A stretch of 64,000 nt of DNA from Delphinapterus leucas (taxonomy: Eukaryota > Chordata > Mammalia > Artiodactyla > Monodontidae). Every line of letters starts with the position of its first letter. Within the stretch, counting starts at the first letter, position 1. The position numbers were made by a program, and so were the translations under genes. This document shows positions 11,231-22,440 of the stretch, piece after piece. The stretch is from NCBI RefSeq assembly GCF_002288925.2, contig NW_022098062.1:7757681-7821680 (forward strand). Direction: 5' to 3'. The notes beneath the pieces were generated by a model. The model did not search any database. It was not told the origin of the DNA and worked only from the letters and a program-made list of their open reading frames with translations.

Positions 11231-11499
11231 AAAAACAAAAAAATTTAAAGAACCAGCAACCACTTGGCCTAACAGATATATATTTTGGTCAGGGGGCAGG
11301 AAGGGGGGTTGTAAATCTCTCAGATATTTTCTGGCAGTTTTCACAGGGCCAAAGTGGGGTGCTGAAGGTGTTAGTTTCACAGGGAATTGGCAGGTAAATG
11401 GGAAAGTAGCTCCTCCAAATCTTTTCCTCCCAAGAGCACTCCTGGTGAAGGGAAGAGTCCATGAGAACAGCCTCATGCTGTCCTTGGACTTATGGTTCA

Positions 11500-11840
11500 C
11501 ATTGCAAATGACTTATTCTCAGCTTAGAAAGAATCAAAAGCCCAACTGCACTGAAATGAATTTTCTGTCCAGTTTATATTGAATGCTAAAATAATTGGAA
11601 ATTCCGAAAAAAATCTCTATGCAGATAGATTAGTGGCTGGAGACTTCTGGTTATTATGGCTAATAAAACACAAGAATTATATCACACTCTGCTCACAGAC
11701 TCTAGCCCAGGACTTACAGTCCCTCTAGACAGAATATAAGCCATTTATGAGAGTAAACTTTGTACACAAGCTAAACACATAAAGCCGTGTATTAGAATTG
11801 GACAAAACACTGCAAGGCAAATAAAAGCTAGCTAAATGCC
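11500..11840. promoter_or_regulatory. Candidate conserved non-coding element
   Basis: Repeat-free AT-rich block with TAAAATAATTGG and GGCTAATAAAAC motifs, 270 bp downstream of the previous candidate. No reading frame. Confidence 0.22.
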
Positions 11841-12242
11841 ACATTCCCAGGGGCAGCTAAAGCGACCTCCTGCGTTCATGAACCACACATGGATTTTTCT
11901 CTCTGCTGCTCCAGCAACTAAAGCACAGCAGCCTCTCACAACTGATGGGCCAACGAGGAAACTGACAGGTTCTGCCCTCACTCATCATATTTGCAAGCCT
12001 AGATTCACCCGAAGTCCCAACACACTGGACACTCACAGACCTCTATGAAATGAAACAGAGGCAAGGAGCGTCAGAAATCTGTGAGTAAGAAGGCACCAGG
12101 GAGGAGGAATGGGGCCACTTTGCACAGGCTTAAGTCACCTACTGGTTATAGTGATGATGTTATCTAAAGCAGAAATAGAAACACACACAGACAAAGGACT
12201 TGATCCGACTTGTGCATGTATGTACATAAAAAGAAAACAGGC

Positions 12243-12291
12243 CTAAATACCTTAGGAGAGGACTAAATACCTTAGGACTAAATACCTTAGG
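12243..12291. repeat. Three copies of a 14-base motif
   Basis: CTAAATACCTTAGG occurs at 12243, 12262 and 12277, spaced 19 then 15 bases. A small local tandem array arising probably by slippage. Confidence 0.85.
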
Positions 12292-12424
12292 GGAGTCCCT
12301 AAAAATCAATGACAGGTGACCATCGGGGACGTTGCAAGGAGACAAAGGCTGCCTCTCCCAGCTTCCTCTCAGCTCCCCATGGACCCTCCCCCATACACCC
12401 TCCACTGGAATCTTGCAAACTTTC

Positions 12425-13200
12425 TGCATTTATTCAGTACTGTTTGCTGAGTACCTACAGTCTATGCCAAGCAGGCACCATGCTAGGAGTTGAGTTCCTG
12501 CACCCAAGAAGCCCTTTATTTAGTGAGGGAAATTATATACATGTACGAATAATTATAAATCAATGTGAACAAGATGCTATAAGAGCACAGAGAAAGATGC
12601 CTTAACTCGCCAGGGCAGTCAGCAGAGGCTTCAGGCAGAAGCTTTGGGCAACCTCGTCTCGAGGGTGGGATAAGTGTCAGTGGCATAAGGGAGATGGACA
12701 GAGGGAGGCAGGGGTGGGCCTCCCAGGTGGACAGAGGGTATACAAAAGGCACTACGATGTGAATAGAAACGGCATGTCAGGGGATGGTTAATAGATCAGC
12801 AAGGCCAGAGTGCAGGACGGGAAAGTGAGAGGGGCAGAAGATGAGAAAGACAGACTGAAGCCAAATTGTGAAGGCCCTCAGACAGACACCACACTAAGGA
12901 TGATGGAGAACCACTGAAAGTTTTTCAGCAGGGCAGTGACATGATGAGGTGTGTGTCTGAGAAAGAGAGCTCTGGCGGCGATGCGGTAGATTGAAGGGGG
13001 AGAGAGAAGGTAGGAGGAGAAGAGGCAATAATCCTGGAAAGAAACCACAAGGATCTGGGCAAAGGCTGTGGCTGGAGAGGTGATCAGACGGTGATTGATT
13101 TAAGAGGTATTTAGACGGTATCTCTAACACTCGGTGTTGATTGAATGTGAGCAATAAAGGAAAGGGAGACTCCGAGAATGAATCTGCAGCAGAGATATCC
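12425..13200 (-). mobile_element. Long L2 remnant
   Basis: Reverse L2 3' region in the expected order: TATTCAGTACTGTTTGCTGAG, GCACCATGCTAGGAG, CAGAAGCTTTGGGC, AAATTGTGAAGGCCCTCAG, GATGATGGAGAACCACTGAAAG, AGGGCAGTGACATGATGAGG, GCAATAATCCTGG. About 770 bp, the longest L2 piece in the window. Confidence 0.8.
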
Positions 13201-13783
13201 AGCAGGCATTTTGGAAATAAGGGTCTAGGACTCAGGGGGAATTGGGGGCCTCACGGGTGCCACAACCTCTGCTCAAGGTCACAGAGGGGCAGGACCATCC
13301 TATGCCCTGGAGGACAGCCATGGCTCCCAGATTCATGGGCCCCGGTGATCCTTTGCTGTGGGTCAAAACTCCCTAGCTCCAAATCAAAGCAGAGATTACT
13401 GTGAAATGAAAGAGAAAAAGAAGTTGGGAAGCACGTAGGTCTTTGTGTCAACTGCCTTGTCAGGGCCTCGACTTCGTCTATAAAGTGAGGCAGTTATAAG
13501 ACACAGAGGAGGTATATTGAGGTATATCGAACTCAGAAGTAAGGCCCCTTAAAAGTCTAGATGCAGAGTGGAGTGTCTGGGGCCAGGGGGAACATCAGAG
13601 TTGGGGTGATGTGGTTAGAGGGCCCCGGATTCCCCACCACATTGCCATCTGTTCTGTCAGTTGAGTTCAAGGCAATCAGACAGAAAGGTACCAAATCAGA
13701 AATAGGCAGGCAGATGTCATGGGATATTCAGCTTCCTGCCGCAGGATGTCCTGGGCTCTCCTATGTCTGTCTACAGGGTTATC
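13201..13783. other. Non-coding, no feature recognised
   Basis: Unique sequence. The 121-codon frame beginning at 13561 runs into the following SINE and is not taken as a gene. Confidence 0.5.
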
Positions 13784-14042
13784 AAGAAAGTCTCCAGCCT
13801 TGGGCTTCCCTGGTGGCACAGTGGTTGAGAGTCCGCCTGTCGATGCAGGGGACATGGGTTCGTGCCCCGGTCCGGGAAGCTCCCACGTGCCGCGGAGCGG
13901 CTGGGCCCGTGAGCCATGGTCGCTGAGCCTGCATGTCCGGAGCCTGTGCTCCACAACGGGAGAGGCCACAACAGTGAGAGGCCCGTGTACCGCAAAAAAC
14001 AAACAAAAAAATACAAACAAAAAAAAAGAAAGTCTCCAGCCT
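13784..14042 (+). mobile_element. CHR SINE (deleted type) with TSDs
   Basis: Body about 13801-14025, full-length head from GGGCTTCCCTGGTGGC to GCCCGTGTACCGC and an A-rich tail with C/T interruptions. Perfect 17-bp duplications AAGAAAGTCTCCAGCCT at 13784-13800 and 14026-14042. Confidence 0.97.
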
Positions 14043-15435
14043 AGTGCTTAACCTGGACCATGCACTGACTCCCCAGCAATTTCTGCCACATTCTGCCAGC
14101 TCGAGGGCAGCTGGGCCAAAGAGAGGTCTCAGTTCCTGGGTCCTGCCTTACACTCGAGATGCTCAGACCTGCCAGCAGCAGATATCTTGCCTGGGTCCCT
14201 GATAAGGGCTTGGTCATATCTTTCCTCTGACTCTTTAGCACCTTCCTACTGACAGGGACAGCTGGCGGGGACAAGGTGAGCATGGTATGATCGGCCCTGA
14301 AAGTTTTGTGGGAGTTGGTGCACTTTCAGAGGGAATAGAGAAGAAAGCAGCGTGTGCTTCTGTGGTGTCCGCACAGGAGGGGAGGGGAAGAGAGCGCTGA
14401 CCAAGGATGCCGGGCACGCACTCACATTTGGCATCTCTGCCTGACCCCAGGCCTCTCTCAAGAGCACACTATCCAAATTCCTTCCACTTTTCCAGGCTTG
14501 ATGACATGTTTGGGGGGCTAAAACAAAGGACAAAGAAAGAAGCACTGCAGGCATGGATCCATCTGAACTATAGTCAGTCTCTGTAAGAAAGCTTTCATGA
14601 TGCCAGCATGACTAACCAAGCGTGGTTTTATTCTACCCGCAAAGCATCACCCCCTGCCACCACTCTCCGTGACCCTCCCCACACCCTATTCTTCCCCCAC
14701 ACCTAGCCAACTTGAGCCAAAGACCTAGCAGCAGCACCCACAGGGTGACAGGTGGGTCTCACCGCTCACCAGGAAGGAAAGAGAGAAAGAAAAGATGCTC
14801 ACACGTTGCCAAGGCTTCTGTTGTATAATGTTATGGCAGGTAAGGCTGGGGCTCCTTTATATACTTAATCATGCTCCCTTTCCAGCTGACATAACTCAAC
14901 GGTTTATGACACAGCACCACTTAATAAGACTCACTGTCAACTTAGGAAGGGGGATGACGAAGCTGGGGGAGGGAGCGAGGGGGGAAGAAGCCGAACAGAG
15001 AGGATGAAAATGATAGGACTTTGTTCTTAAAAAAACAGAAAGTCTGTTGTCAGTTTAGATTATAGTCTAAGCAACCAGGGCAGGTCCTTAGATCTGCAGA
15101 GCAGAATCCTCTGTACAGAGGCACTGAGACGGAAGAAGCCAAATCCTTTCCTAAGAAAATGGGATAGCTCAGGATGGCATTTATCTTGGCTTCTGAGAGC
15201 AAAACAGACCAGGGAAAGCAGTGGTTCCTTTTCATCATTCCTGACCTGGACAGTTGCCCAAACTTATCTCTCCAACTAAACAGTCATTTCACTGAAGGCG
15301 AGGAGGACATCCTCTTATCTTCATAAAACTGTACACCATCAAACAGTTGCTGGCCTCACATTGGGCAGCCAGCAAAGACTTGTTGATCTGACAGAAAACA
15401 TCGTTTCTGCCCAAGAGATGGTCTTATCTCCCTTG
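14043..15435. other. Non-coding, no feature recognised
   Basis: About 1.4 kb of unique sequence. No domain, splice-framed exon or clear repeat seen. Confidence 0.5.
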
Positions 15436-15439
15436 ATGA

Positions 15440-15605
15440 GATAGAGAACAAATAGAAATTTAGAGTGCAAAGGAGCCTTCGAGATCAAATCATTGAATGT
15501 TCTCACTTCATTCATTGGAAAACTGAGCACAAAGAAAATTGCAAACAATGACACAACCCTTAGTGACTCAGCCAGGCCTCAAACCCAGGTCTTCTGAGTC
15601 CTTAC
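15440..15605 (-). mobile_element. Possible MIR/MIR3 remnant
   Basis: CATTCATTGGAAAACTGAGCAC, TTAGTGACTCAGCCAGGC and CTCAAACCCAGGTCTTCTGAG resemble the reverse 5' half of MIR3. Weak. Confidence 0.45.
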
Positions 15606-15670
15606 CCCCCTGTTCTTTCCGTGACGCCTTGTTGCCTCTTCATGCGTCTGCCCGTGTTCAGAGGCATCCC

Positions 15671-16015
15671 TTCATCCATCCATCCACCCACCCATCCGTT
15701 TACCCATTCCTCCCTCCCTTCTGCGAGTCAACGCTGGGTGTATGCATGGGAGAGTGGCGGGCAGGAGTGTAAGAAGATGACTCAAGCCACGTCCCGCCCA
15801 GTTCCCTGTGCCCCTCACTCCTGAGAGGGGAAGGCCTATAGACATGAAACCTATACCCCAGCCCAATATGCTGAGAATTACCGTAGGTACAAAGTGCTGT
15901 TTAGCACAGAGTATAGAGTAGATCAGGTGGAATGCGGGTGAGGGATTTGGGAAGGCTTCACCAAAAAAAAGGTCCAAGTGGATTTTCTCAAATAAAGAAG
16001 AGATGGTGGCCAATC
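15671..16015 (-). mobile_element. L2 remnant with CCAT-type simple repeat
   Basis: Begins with a CATC/CACC tract (15671-15720) where the L2 tail TTCATTCA would be, followed by AAGATGACTCAAGCCACGTCCC, AGGCCTATAGACATGAAACC and GGGAAGGCTTC, as in reverse L2. Confidence 0.5.
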
Positions 16016-16289
16016 ACAGAAAGGAAGGAAGGGGCTCTGGGCAGAGAGAACCCAAGGACGCTGCTGCTAAAACTCTCTCTCCCCTTGGCTTCAGGGATAC
16101 CATTCTGTTACGGCTCTTCTCTGCCCTCTGAGCACACCTCGATGTCTCTCTCGAGGGCAAGCTCATAGTAACCTCACAACTGTAAAGTGTCTATTGGATT
16201 TGGCAAACAGGTGGCCACTGGACACTGTCCCTGGCCCTAAACCTAGGTCATGTCTACCAGTTAGTTGCTCTTGTAGCCCCACATCTCGC

Positions 16290-16490
16290 GCCTCCTTAAC
16301 ACTCACTACCATTGTCATCTGGTATTTGTCTATGTCCTCTATGTTAGTGTCTGCCTGCCCTAAGAGGCGGGGCTAAGGTCCTGAAAGGAAGGGACTGTTT
16401 GGCTGTATCCCCAGTACCTGGTGTGTGTGTGTGTCTGTGTGTGTGTGTGTGTGTGTGTGGCACATGCTCAGTCAGTGAAGCAGCCATGAA
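16290..16490 (+). mobile_element. L2 3' end interrupted by (GT)n
   Basis: GGAAGGGACTGTTTGGCTGTATCCCCAGTACCTGG is a clear L2 3' segment; its continuation CACATGCTCAGTCAGTGAAGC lies after the GT tract. Confidence 0.65.
16421..16460. repeat. (GT)n microsatellite
   Basis: 40 bp of GT with one CT interruption, inside the L2 remnant. Confidence 0.95.
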
Positions 16491-17819
16491 CAGTGAGAGC
16501 AGAAACGCATTTTCATGGACCAGAGACCAAGTGGAATAAAACCGGGGTAACAAATGCTGATCACTCTTTCAAGAAAATGTGTGGTGAAAGGCAAGAGATA
16601 GGACAGAAGGGAAAAGGAAGGCGGGATTTATAAGGGTCTTAAGAGGAAATGACTTTCTGAAGATTGAGGGGAGGCAGCAGTGGCAGGTAGAGACTGGAGT
16701 TACAAGGTCGCGCAGGTTGGGGTGATAACACTGGACCAGGTTTCCAGAGGAATGAGATCATAAAAACAGACAAAAGGTTTTGCCCAGAACAGGAGAAGGA
16801 CATGTCTCTTCCAGAACAGAGAGAAGCAGATACTCCACACAAAAATTAGGTATCCACAGCACCTACACTGGCATCTTATCTGCCCTAACTGTCATGGGGG
16901 TACTGTTTTCAACTTGAATTTACAAATAAGGAGTTATTTGTGGACTTTTTCAAACTTGCTCGCAGAGAATAGTAACAAGAGTCCCTCCCCTAGACAGCGC
17001 CGGTTCTCCATCTGCTGTGGCAGGGAACCCAGGGCACATCCTCCCCAGCCAATCAGAAAACACCTGTCCAAAGGTCTCTGTCCCTCTCTCCCCACTGGGG
17101 TATTCTCCCCATGACCTCCCCCACCCTACTCTCTGCATGGAACCAATTCCCCTTGGTGTGAGTTTCTGATCTCAGTCACTTGAAAGCAAAGCTCAAGGCT
17201 CTCAGAGGTCAGAAGCCTCTGGGTGCTGAAAACACCTGTCGTGACATCTCAGAAGTGGGCGTTGTCCTCCTGGGATGGGTTCTGGCTCCTTTGCCTTCAC
17301 CCTCACAAACAGCTCTCTGAATTGGGAGCTGGATCTACAGCCAGAAGCCACGGCTCCTCTCAGGCTCTGCCGTGTAGGCTGAACTGTCAGCCTCTCTGTC
17401 CCACATCCACACCCCCGTTTGACCCGGACTTCTCTTCAAGAGCCTTTTCATCCAGAGCCGTTTTCCTCCTCTTGACTAGAAGAGAAAATGGATTCTCTGA
17501 TCAGGAGCCTGGGAACCATGGTGATGGCCATTGCTAAGGCACAGGAAAAGAGGGCAGCTGGTGAGGGCTCACAGAGAAAGAAATCTTACAGGATGGGGCA
17601 TCAGTGCCTGCTGTCCGGGTGCACCGAAAAGCCCCATCATCAGAAAGTGAAACGATCCCATCTCGATCCTCTTCTGAAGACAGAACCATCCTGTGGAAAA
17701 TCCCAGCGACCTCATACAAATTGAAAGGGGAGTTCACTGATACTTTTTCTTTCCTAAATGATGTGTCTGAAAACTTGTCTTGTAAATGTTCCTAGAGGGA
17801 TGCTGTTCTCTTGGAGGCG
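16491..17819. other. Non-coding, no feature recognised
   Basis: 1.3 kb of unique sequence; a frame at 17223-17537 and another at 17488-17724 overlap each other without recognisable products. Confidence 0.5.
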
Positions 17820-18075
17820 GGCATGGTATAAAGGACGGAGCACAGCCTTTGGGGTCAGATCATTACAGATGCAAATTCTTCATCCGTTCATAGTCGTGTG
17901 ACTTAGGGCAAGATGCTTGGTCTCTCGGCCCCCAGATTGCTCCTAACACGGGATGAGGGTAATGATGCCAACTTGTAGAGTTGCTGAGAGTGTTGGAGAT
18001 AATATAGGGGAAGCATCCCACACCATGCCTGGCACCTGGTGGGTATTCAGCATGTGGGAACTTATTACTATGACG
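17820..18075 (+). mobile_element. MIR SINE, near full length
   Basis: GCATGGTATAAAGGACGGAGCACAG head, CATAGTCGTGTGACTTAGGGC core, GAGGGTAATGATGCC and CACCATGCCTGGCACC tail all in order. Confidence 0.85.
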
Positions 18076-18845
18076 GGGGCCTATGTAAGAGCCCAGAGGA
18101 GCAGACTTGCAGAGAAACACAATCTGTCCCTGCCCTTCACTGCCTCACACCTCCCTTCCCCAGTTTGGCTGTGTGCTTGGGAGGGATGCTCGTTACAGAC
18201 GGCCAGGGGAGGAGTGGGGTCAGGACCCGGAGCTGTAGCCAAGGATGGCGGAGGAGGGAGGGCACATCCTTCCAGCTCGCCCTTCTCTCCCGAACACGAC
18301 AACAGCAATCAGCTTCTTCTCTTCCCTAACCTGTTTCCATGGTTCCCACCCAGACTGCCTCTAAAATCTGTCACACGTTCAGCATAATGTTCAGTGAGCA
18401 CCACAGCAAATAGCTCTGTGTCGCAGGCGGGGTCCAGGCCGAGCCCTTCCTCCTGTGTCCTGGGGAGGCTTCTGGCCTGGGGGGTGGGGGGTGTGTGTGG
18501 TCAGGCTGGGCACCTGAAGCCCAGGTCTCCTTTGAGTGCACCACTCTGTCCAAATTACCTGGGCTTGCCAGGTCCCTCTCACAGGTGGACCCATTAGCAA
18601 CATTGCGTGTCCAGCCTGTCAGCTCCCTAATTACACCCTTTGGTGGAAGGCTGGCTGGGAGAGTTCCACGCTTTCTGTCGGGTACCTTGCTCCATGCTAT
18701 CATCAGAAAGTTTCCGTGCGGCCTGTGTAGGGGGAGCTGCTTCTCTTTAGCTGGTGTATTATTTGGGGGTTTTTGGTTTGTTTTTATTTTTGCCCTTTTT
18801 TGGCTTCAGGTAAGCTGGCTTTTGAAGGGAGGACTGAAAAATGAC
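18076..18845. other. Non-coding, GC-rich in part
   Basis: Unique sequence with a GC-rich patch 18150-18300. The frame at 17953-18387 starts within the MIR and is rejected. Confidence 0.5.
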
Positions 18846-18849
18846 AAGT

Positions 18850-19075
18850 AGAAAGAACATACAGATGAAGTCAGAAAATATGAATTTAAACCTCACATTT
18901 ATCATTTAGTTGCTGGGTGATCGTAAGCAGGTCATATAACCTTTCTGGGTCTGTGCAATGGGTATGATAAGAATACCTATCCCGACAGCATTGCTGTGAC
19001 AAGCAGAAGAGACAGTGTATGAGAAAGTCTTTCTTAACTGTAAAACAATCAATAAATGTTTATTATTCTTGCAGA
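18850..19075 (+). mobile_element. MIR SINE remnant
   Basis: CATTTAGTTGCTGGGTGATCG, CATATAACCTTTCTGGGTCTG, GGGTATGATAAGAATACC and TCAATAAATGTTTATTATT. Confidence 0.75.
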
Positions 19076-19079
19076 ACCA

Positions 19080-19235
19080 TGAATTTTGGACCGGAGCATA
19101 TAGTTAACTTGTTGAATGACTTCGGATAAATCACTTAACCTCTCTGAGTCTCTGTTTCCTTATCTGTAAAACAAGATTAATAATATACACCCTATCTTCT
19201 AGAATTGTGGGAAACAACCAAGGTTCAAGACAGGA
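19080..19235 (+). mobile_element. MIR SINE remnant
   Basis: TTCGGATAAATCACTTAACCTCTCTGAG, TTTCCTTATCTGTAAAAC and AGATTAATAATA, a second MIR directly after the first. Confidence 0.75.
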
Positions 19236-19300
19236 AATCACTGTGAAAAACAGAAAGCGCTCCATACCTGTGAGGTGTCACTTAAAGCAGGATTGCAAAT

Positions 19301-19536
19301 CAGAATGGGAGATCCGGGGCTTCCCTGGTGGCGCAGTGGTTGAGAGTCCGCCTGCCGATGCAGGGGACGCGGGTTCGTGCCCCGGTCCGGGAAGATCCCA
19401 CATGCCGCGGAGCGGCTGGGCCCGTGAGCCGTGGCCGCTGAGCCTGCGCGTCCGGAGCCTGTGCTCCGCAGCGGGAGAGGCCACGACAGTGAGAGGCCCG
19501 CGTACCGCAAAAAAAAACAGAATGGGAGATCCGGGG
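19301..19536 (+). mobile_element. CHR SINE (deleted type) at an L1 junction
   Basis: Body about 19320-19517. Target-site duplication CAGAATGGGAGATCCGGGG at 19301-19319 and 19518-19536. A shorter form of the same sequence, CAGAATGGGAGAT, recurs at 19952-19964 as the far duplication of the neighbouring L1, so this SINE landed on the L1 5' junction after the L1 had inserted. Nearly all CpGs are intact. Confidence 0.96.
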
Positions 19537-19964
19537 AGGGGGCTGGGTGGGGGAGGGATGAATTGGGAGTTTGGGGTTAGCAGATGCAGACTATTATATA
19601 TAGAATAGATAGACAACAAGTTCTACTGTATAGCGCAGGGATCTATATTCAATATCCTGTGATAGGGACTTCCCTGGCGGTCCAGTGGTTAGGATTCCAC
19701 GCTTCCAATGCAGGGGGGGTGGGTTCGGTCCCTGGTCAGGGAATTAATCCCACATGCCATGCGGCCAAAAAATTTTTTAAATAATAAAAAATACGCTTTA
19801 AAAATTGACTTTCTTTAAGAGAAATATCCTGTTATAAATCATAATGGAAAAGAATATGAAAAATAATGTATGTATATGTAAAACTGAATCACTTTGCTAT
19901 ACAGCAGAAATTGGAAATGAACTATACTTCAATAAAATAAATTTAAAAGAACAGAATGGGAGAT
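19518..19964 (+). mobile_element. L1 3' end, 5'-truncated, with nested SINE
   Basis: Cetartiodactyl-type L1 tail: GGATGAATTGGGAG, ACAAGTTCTACTGTATAGC, then after the nested SINE AATCACTTTGCTATACAGCAG and CTATACTTCAATAAAAT. Duplications CAGAATGGGAGAT at 19518-19530 and 19952-19964. Confidence 0.9.
19651..19836 (+). mobile_element. Short CHR-type SINE inside the L1
   Basis: Head GGGACTTCCCTGGCGGTCCAG, B-box region GGTTCGGTCCCTGG, end CATGCCATGCGGCC and an A/T-rich tail. Duplications AATATCCTGTGATA (19651-19664) and AATATCCTGTTATA (19823-19836) differ at one base. This is a distinct, shorter SINE subfamily than the deleted-type CHR copies. Confidence 0.9.
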
Positions 19965-20099
19965 GCCCAGGTTCTGAAGATTTCACTGATCTCACTCTCC
20001 CAGGCGTGTACCACTGGGCCTGGGAGTGGATACCAGGAGGTCATGGGCCATGCAGAGGACCACAATGGGCAGTGCAGGGCCCACATAATGTAGCATAAC

Positions 20100-20335
20100 A
20101 TAGAAATTTTGTCGAACGCTTGCCATGTTCCAGACACTGTACCACACCCTGTAAGTCCATGATCTCATTTAATCCTCCTACCAGCCCTCTAAGACAGTCC
20201 CATGAGTATTCCCCATTCAACGGATGAGAAACTGAGGCTTAGGGAGACAGAGCAACAACCCAATTTACCAAATCTAATTAGTGGCGCAGCTGGGACTTGT
20301 AAACTTAGTTCTGTCTGATACCAAAGCCAGGTAAT
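20100..20335 (-). mobile_element. MIR SINE remnant
   Basis: TCGAACGCTTGCCATGTTCCAGACACTG, GATCTCATTTAATCCTCC, CGGATGAGAAACTGAGGC and GCAGCTGGGACTTGTAAAC, the reverse MIR. Confidence 0.85.
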
Positions 20336-20535
20336 AGTAATAGCTGTTACTATTTCGTGAGTGCCCAACGTGTGTAGAGTGGGTTCCAATGTCTCCCATG
20401 CATTAACCCAGTTAGTTCTGGCCTAGGATATAGGGATTGTATCGTCTCATCTCATTTTACAGGTGAGAGAACTTGAGGCACAGACCATTTAGGTAACTTT
20501 CACAAGGTTTCACAGTAGTGAAACCAACGCATCCA
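20336..20535 (-). mobile_element. MIR SINE remnant
   Basis: AATAGCTGTTACTATTTCGTGAGTGCC, CATGCATTAACCCAG, TTTTACAGGTGAGAGAACTTGAGGC, CAAGGTTTCACAGTAG. Adjacent to the preceding MIR in the same orientation. Confidence 0.8.
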
Positions 20536-20875
20536 TTATGTCCAACCTGAGTTAAGGGCATCTCTGATGTCCAAAATGCCCGATCGGGTTGGGGGAGAAG
20601 CCAAGGATTCTGGTTACTGCGATTCTTCACCCCAAAGTGGAAATAGCTCCTTGCTCAGGATCTAACATTAAAGCTGTGTTGCATAGATAAGGGTTTGTGC
20701 TTAGCAAACATCCATCGCCTATAGCAATCCTCCTTCTTGTCACATTAGTAAATACTACTACAAACTTATGAATGACGAATTAGAGTTAACACATATTTTT
20801 TAGCCCATTACCTTGTTTTCTTTGAAAATGCTCAGATGGGGCCTTTGTTGGGAGGGCTCCAGGCTAATACGAAAC
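20536..20875. other. Non-coding, no feature recognised
   Basis: Unique sequence, nothing supported. Confidence 0.5.
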
Positions 20876-20879
20876 TAGC

Positions 20880-21050
20880 TTAGGAATAGGGGGACCACCA
20901 TTTAGTGAATACCTTGTTATGGTCTCTGTCATAGGATCAGCGACAACAATCCCATTATACAGATGGGAAATCTGAGGCTCAGAGATACTAAGGTCACATA
21001 ACTAGTAAGAGGCAAACCTGGGATTTGAACCCATCCATAAACTTTCCACT
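20880..21050 (-). mobile_element. MIR SINE remnant
   Basis: CATTATACAGATGGGAAATCTGAGGC, AAGGTCACATAACTAGTAAGAGG and CCTGGGATTTGAACCC. Confidence 0.85.
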
Positions 21051-21665
21051 AAACCCTGAGATGTACCACTGAAAGCACCTCTGAGGGCTCTTACTGAACT
21101 CACCCCAAGAGGTAGAGGGGGTTCTCCTTGGGGACAAAACTCCCAGGATAGGAGCTGGTACCAAATGCCAGAGGAGGCTGGGAAATCCTTAGCAAAACAT
21201 ATAGTATCACTCCTTGCAGAGAAGCTGCAGATCATGGCCACTGTCCCTAGTGCAGTGTCCCTTCCTCTAATGCGTGTGTGCGTGTGTGGGCCAGACAGAG
21301 AGCATCCACCCCACGTGACTTCAAGCCCCAGCACCCGCTAGCCGCCTCACCAGGATGTCACCTGCAGAAGCCATCAATCTGCAGCTCAGCCCTCGTCCTC
21401 CCTGACAGCAGGGCAACACTGTTCACTCACCTCCGAGAGGCCTGTCTCTCTCAATGAACTCTGCCGGACGGATACAGAAAGTGAAGTCCACAGCAAGCCC
21501 TACCCTGCCCCAAGATTCCCACTTCCTAAAGAAAACATTTCTTAATGCAAAAAAGAGGGGCGTCGAGAACTCTGTCCAGAAGAAAACGCACCCCTTCCTA
21601 GGCCAGCTGCTGAAAAACCTCCTCCTGTCTGTCATCAAGGGTGCACTCAGCCCCATAACTGGCAA
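21051..21665. other. Non-coding, no feature recognised
   Basis: Unique sequence. The 110-codon reverse frame (21002-21334) begins in the MIR and shows no domain. Confidence 0.5.
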
Positions 21666-21669
21666 GGTG

Positions 21670-21830
21670 GTGTGAACGAAAGCCACGCGCTTAGAATCTA
21701 GAGAGCTGGGTGCAAGTCCCAACTTTGCTGTGTGCTGTCAAGTAGTTTAGTTGCCCTCTCTGGCCTTCTCTTCCCTCCTCTGGAAAATCAAGAGGTTGGA
21801 CTCTGAACTGTAAGAGTCTATACCCACAGT
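21670..21830 (+). mobile_element. MIR3-type SINE remnant
   Basis: TAGAATCTAGAGAGCTGGGTGCAAGTCCCAAC, TAGTTGCCCTCTCTGG, AGAGGTTGGACTCTGAACTGTAAGAG follow MIR3 with its GGTTGGACTAGATGAT-like end. Confidence 0.65.
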
Positions 21831-22229
21831 CTCTACCAGAGAAGTTCATTTCCCAGTGCCCTGCATGGAATGCAAAGGAGCAGTCAGGGATGAGTAGAAA
21901 AGTCTAGCTTCTCCTTGAAAGCTGGAGATCTGAGGCCTTCAGATTCCACAAGTCCCATCTTGGGACATGTCACACAGCCACCATCCTGAATGGTGATAAA
22001 TCTAACTCCTGGCAAAGTGACTGGCTCAGAAAGCGTGTTATGGAAAGGTTTGCTGGATGGAGGGATGAGGAAATGAATGCACGTCTTTGGCTTTTCGGTT
22101 CACTCCCTCCATTATTTCCTGGTCTACCCCAAGGTGACCACCCTCCAGAGTCCACTTCAGGACTCCGCCTGGCCCTATGGCCCACACTTGAATGATGGTT
22201 TCCCCGCAGAGTTGTGGCCCTGGCTTTGC

Positions 22230-22440
22230 CCATGCCCTGATGGATAGGTGCCCTCTGTATGATGAGTAACCCTTTATCTGACGGGTAATTAGCTATGGAG
22301 AAAGCCAATTAAAGCAGAGGCCACATTAATAAGAGGGTGTGGGTGTGTATTTGACCAAAGGTGCACAGTGAATTACTTTAATTTGCCAAGAAAACTCTTC
22401 TGGGTCTGTAGAGTTTGTTTTTGCTGCCAGAGAGATGGAA
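22230..22440. promoter_or_regulatory. Candidate conserved non-coding element
   Basis: Repeat-free block with clustered homeodomain-like cores: TAATTAGC (22286-22293), CAATTAAA (22306-22313), CATTAATAAG (from 22323) and GAATTACTTTAATTT (from 22370), plus GACCAAAGG. Cluster density is the only evidence. Confidence 0.28.

Noticed and set aside
17953..18387. 144-codon frame
   Set aside because: Starts inside a MIR element and shows no domain.
19207..19608. 133-codon frame with a Gly/Pro/Arg-rich core
   Set aside because: The core is the CHR SINE read in its forward frame, as in other copies.
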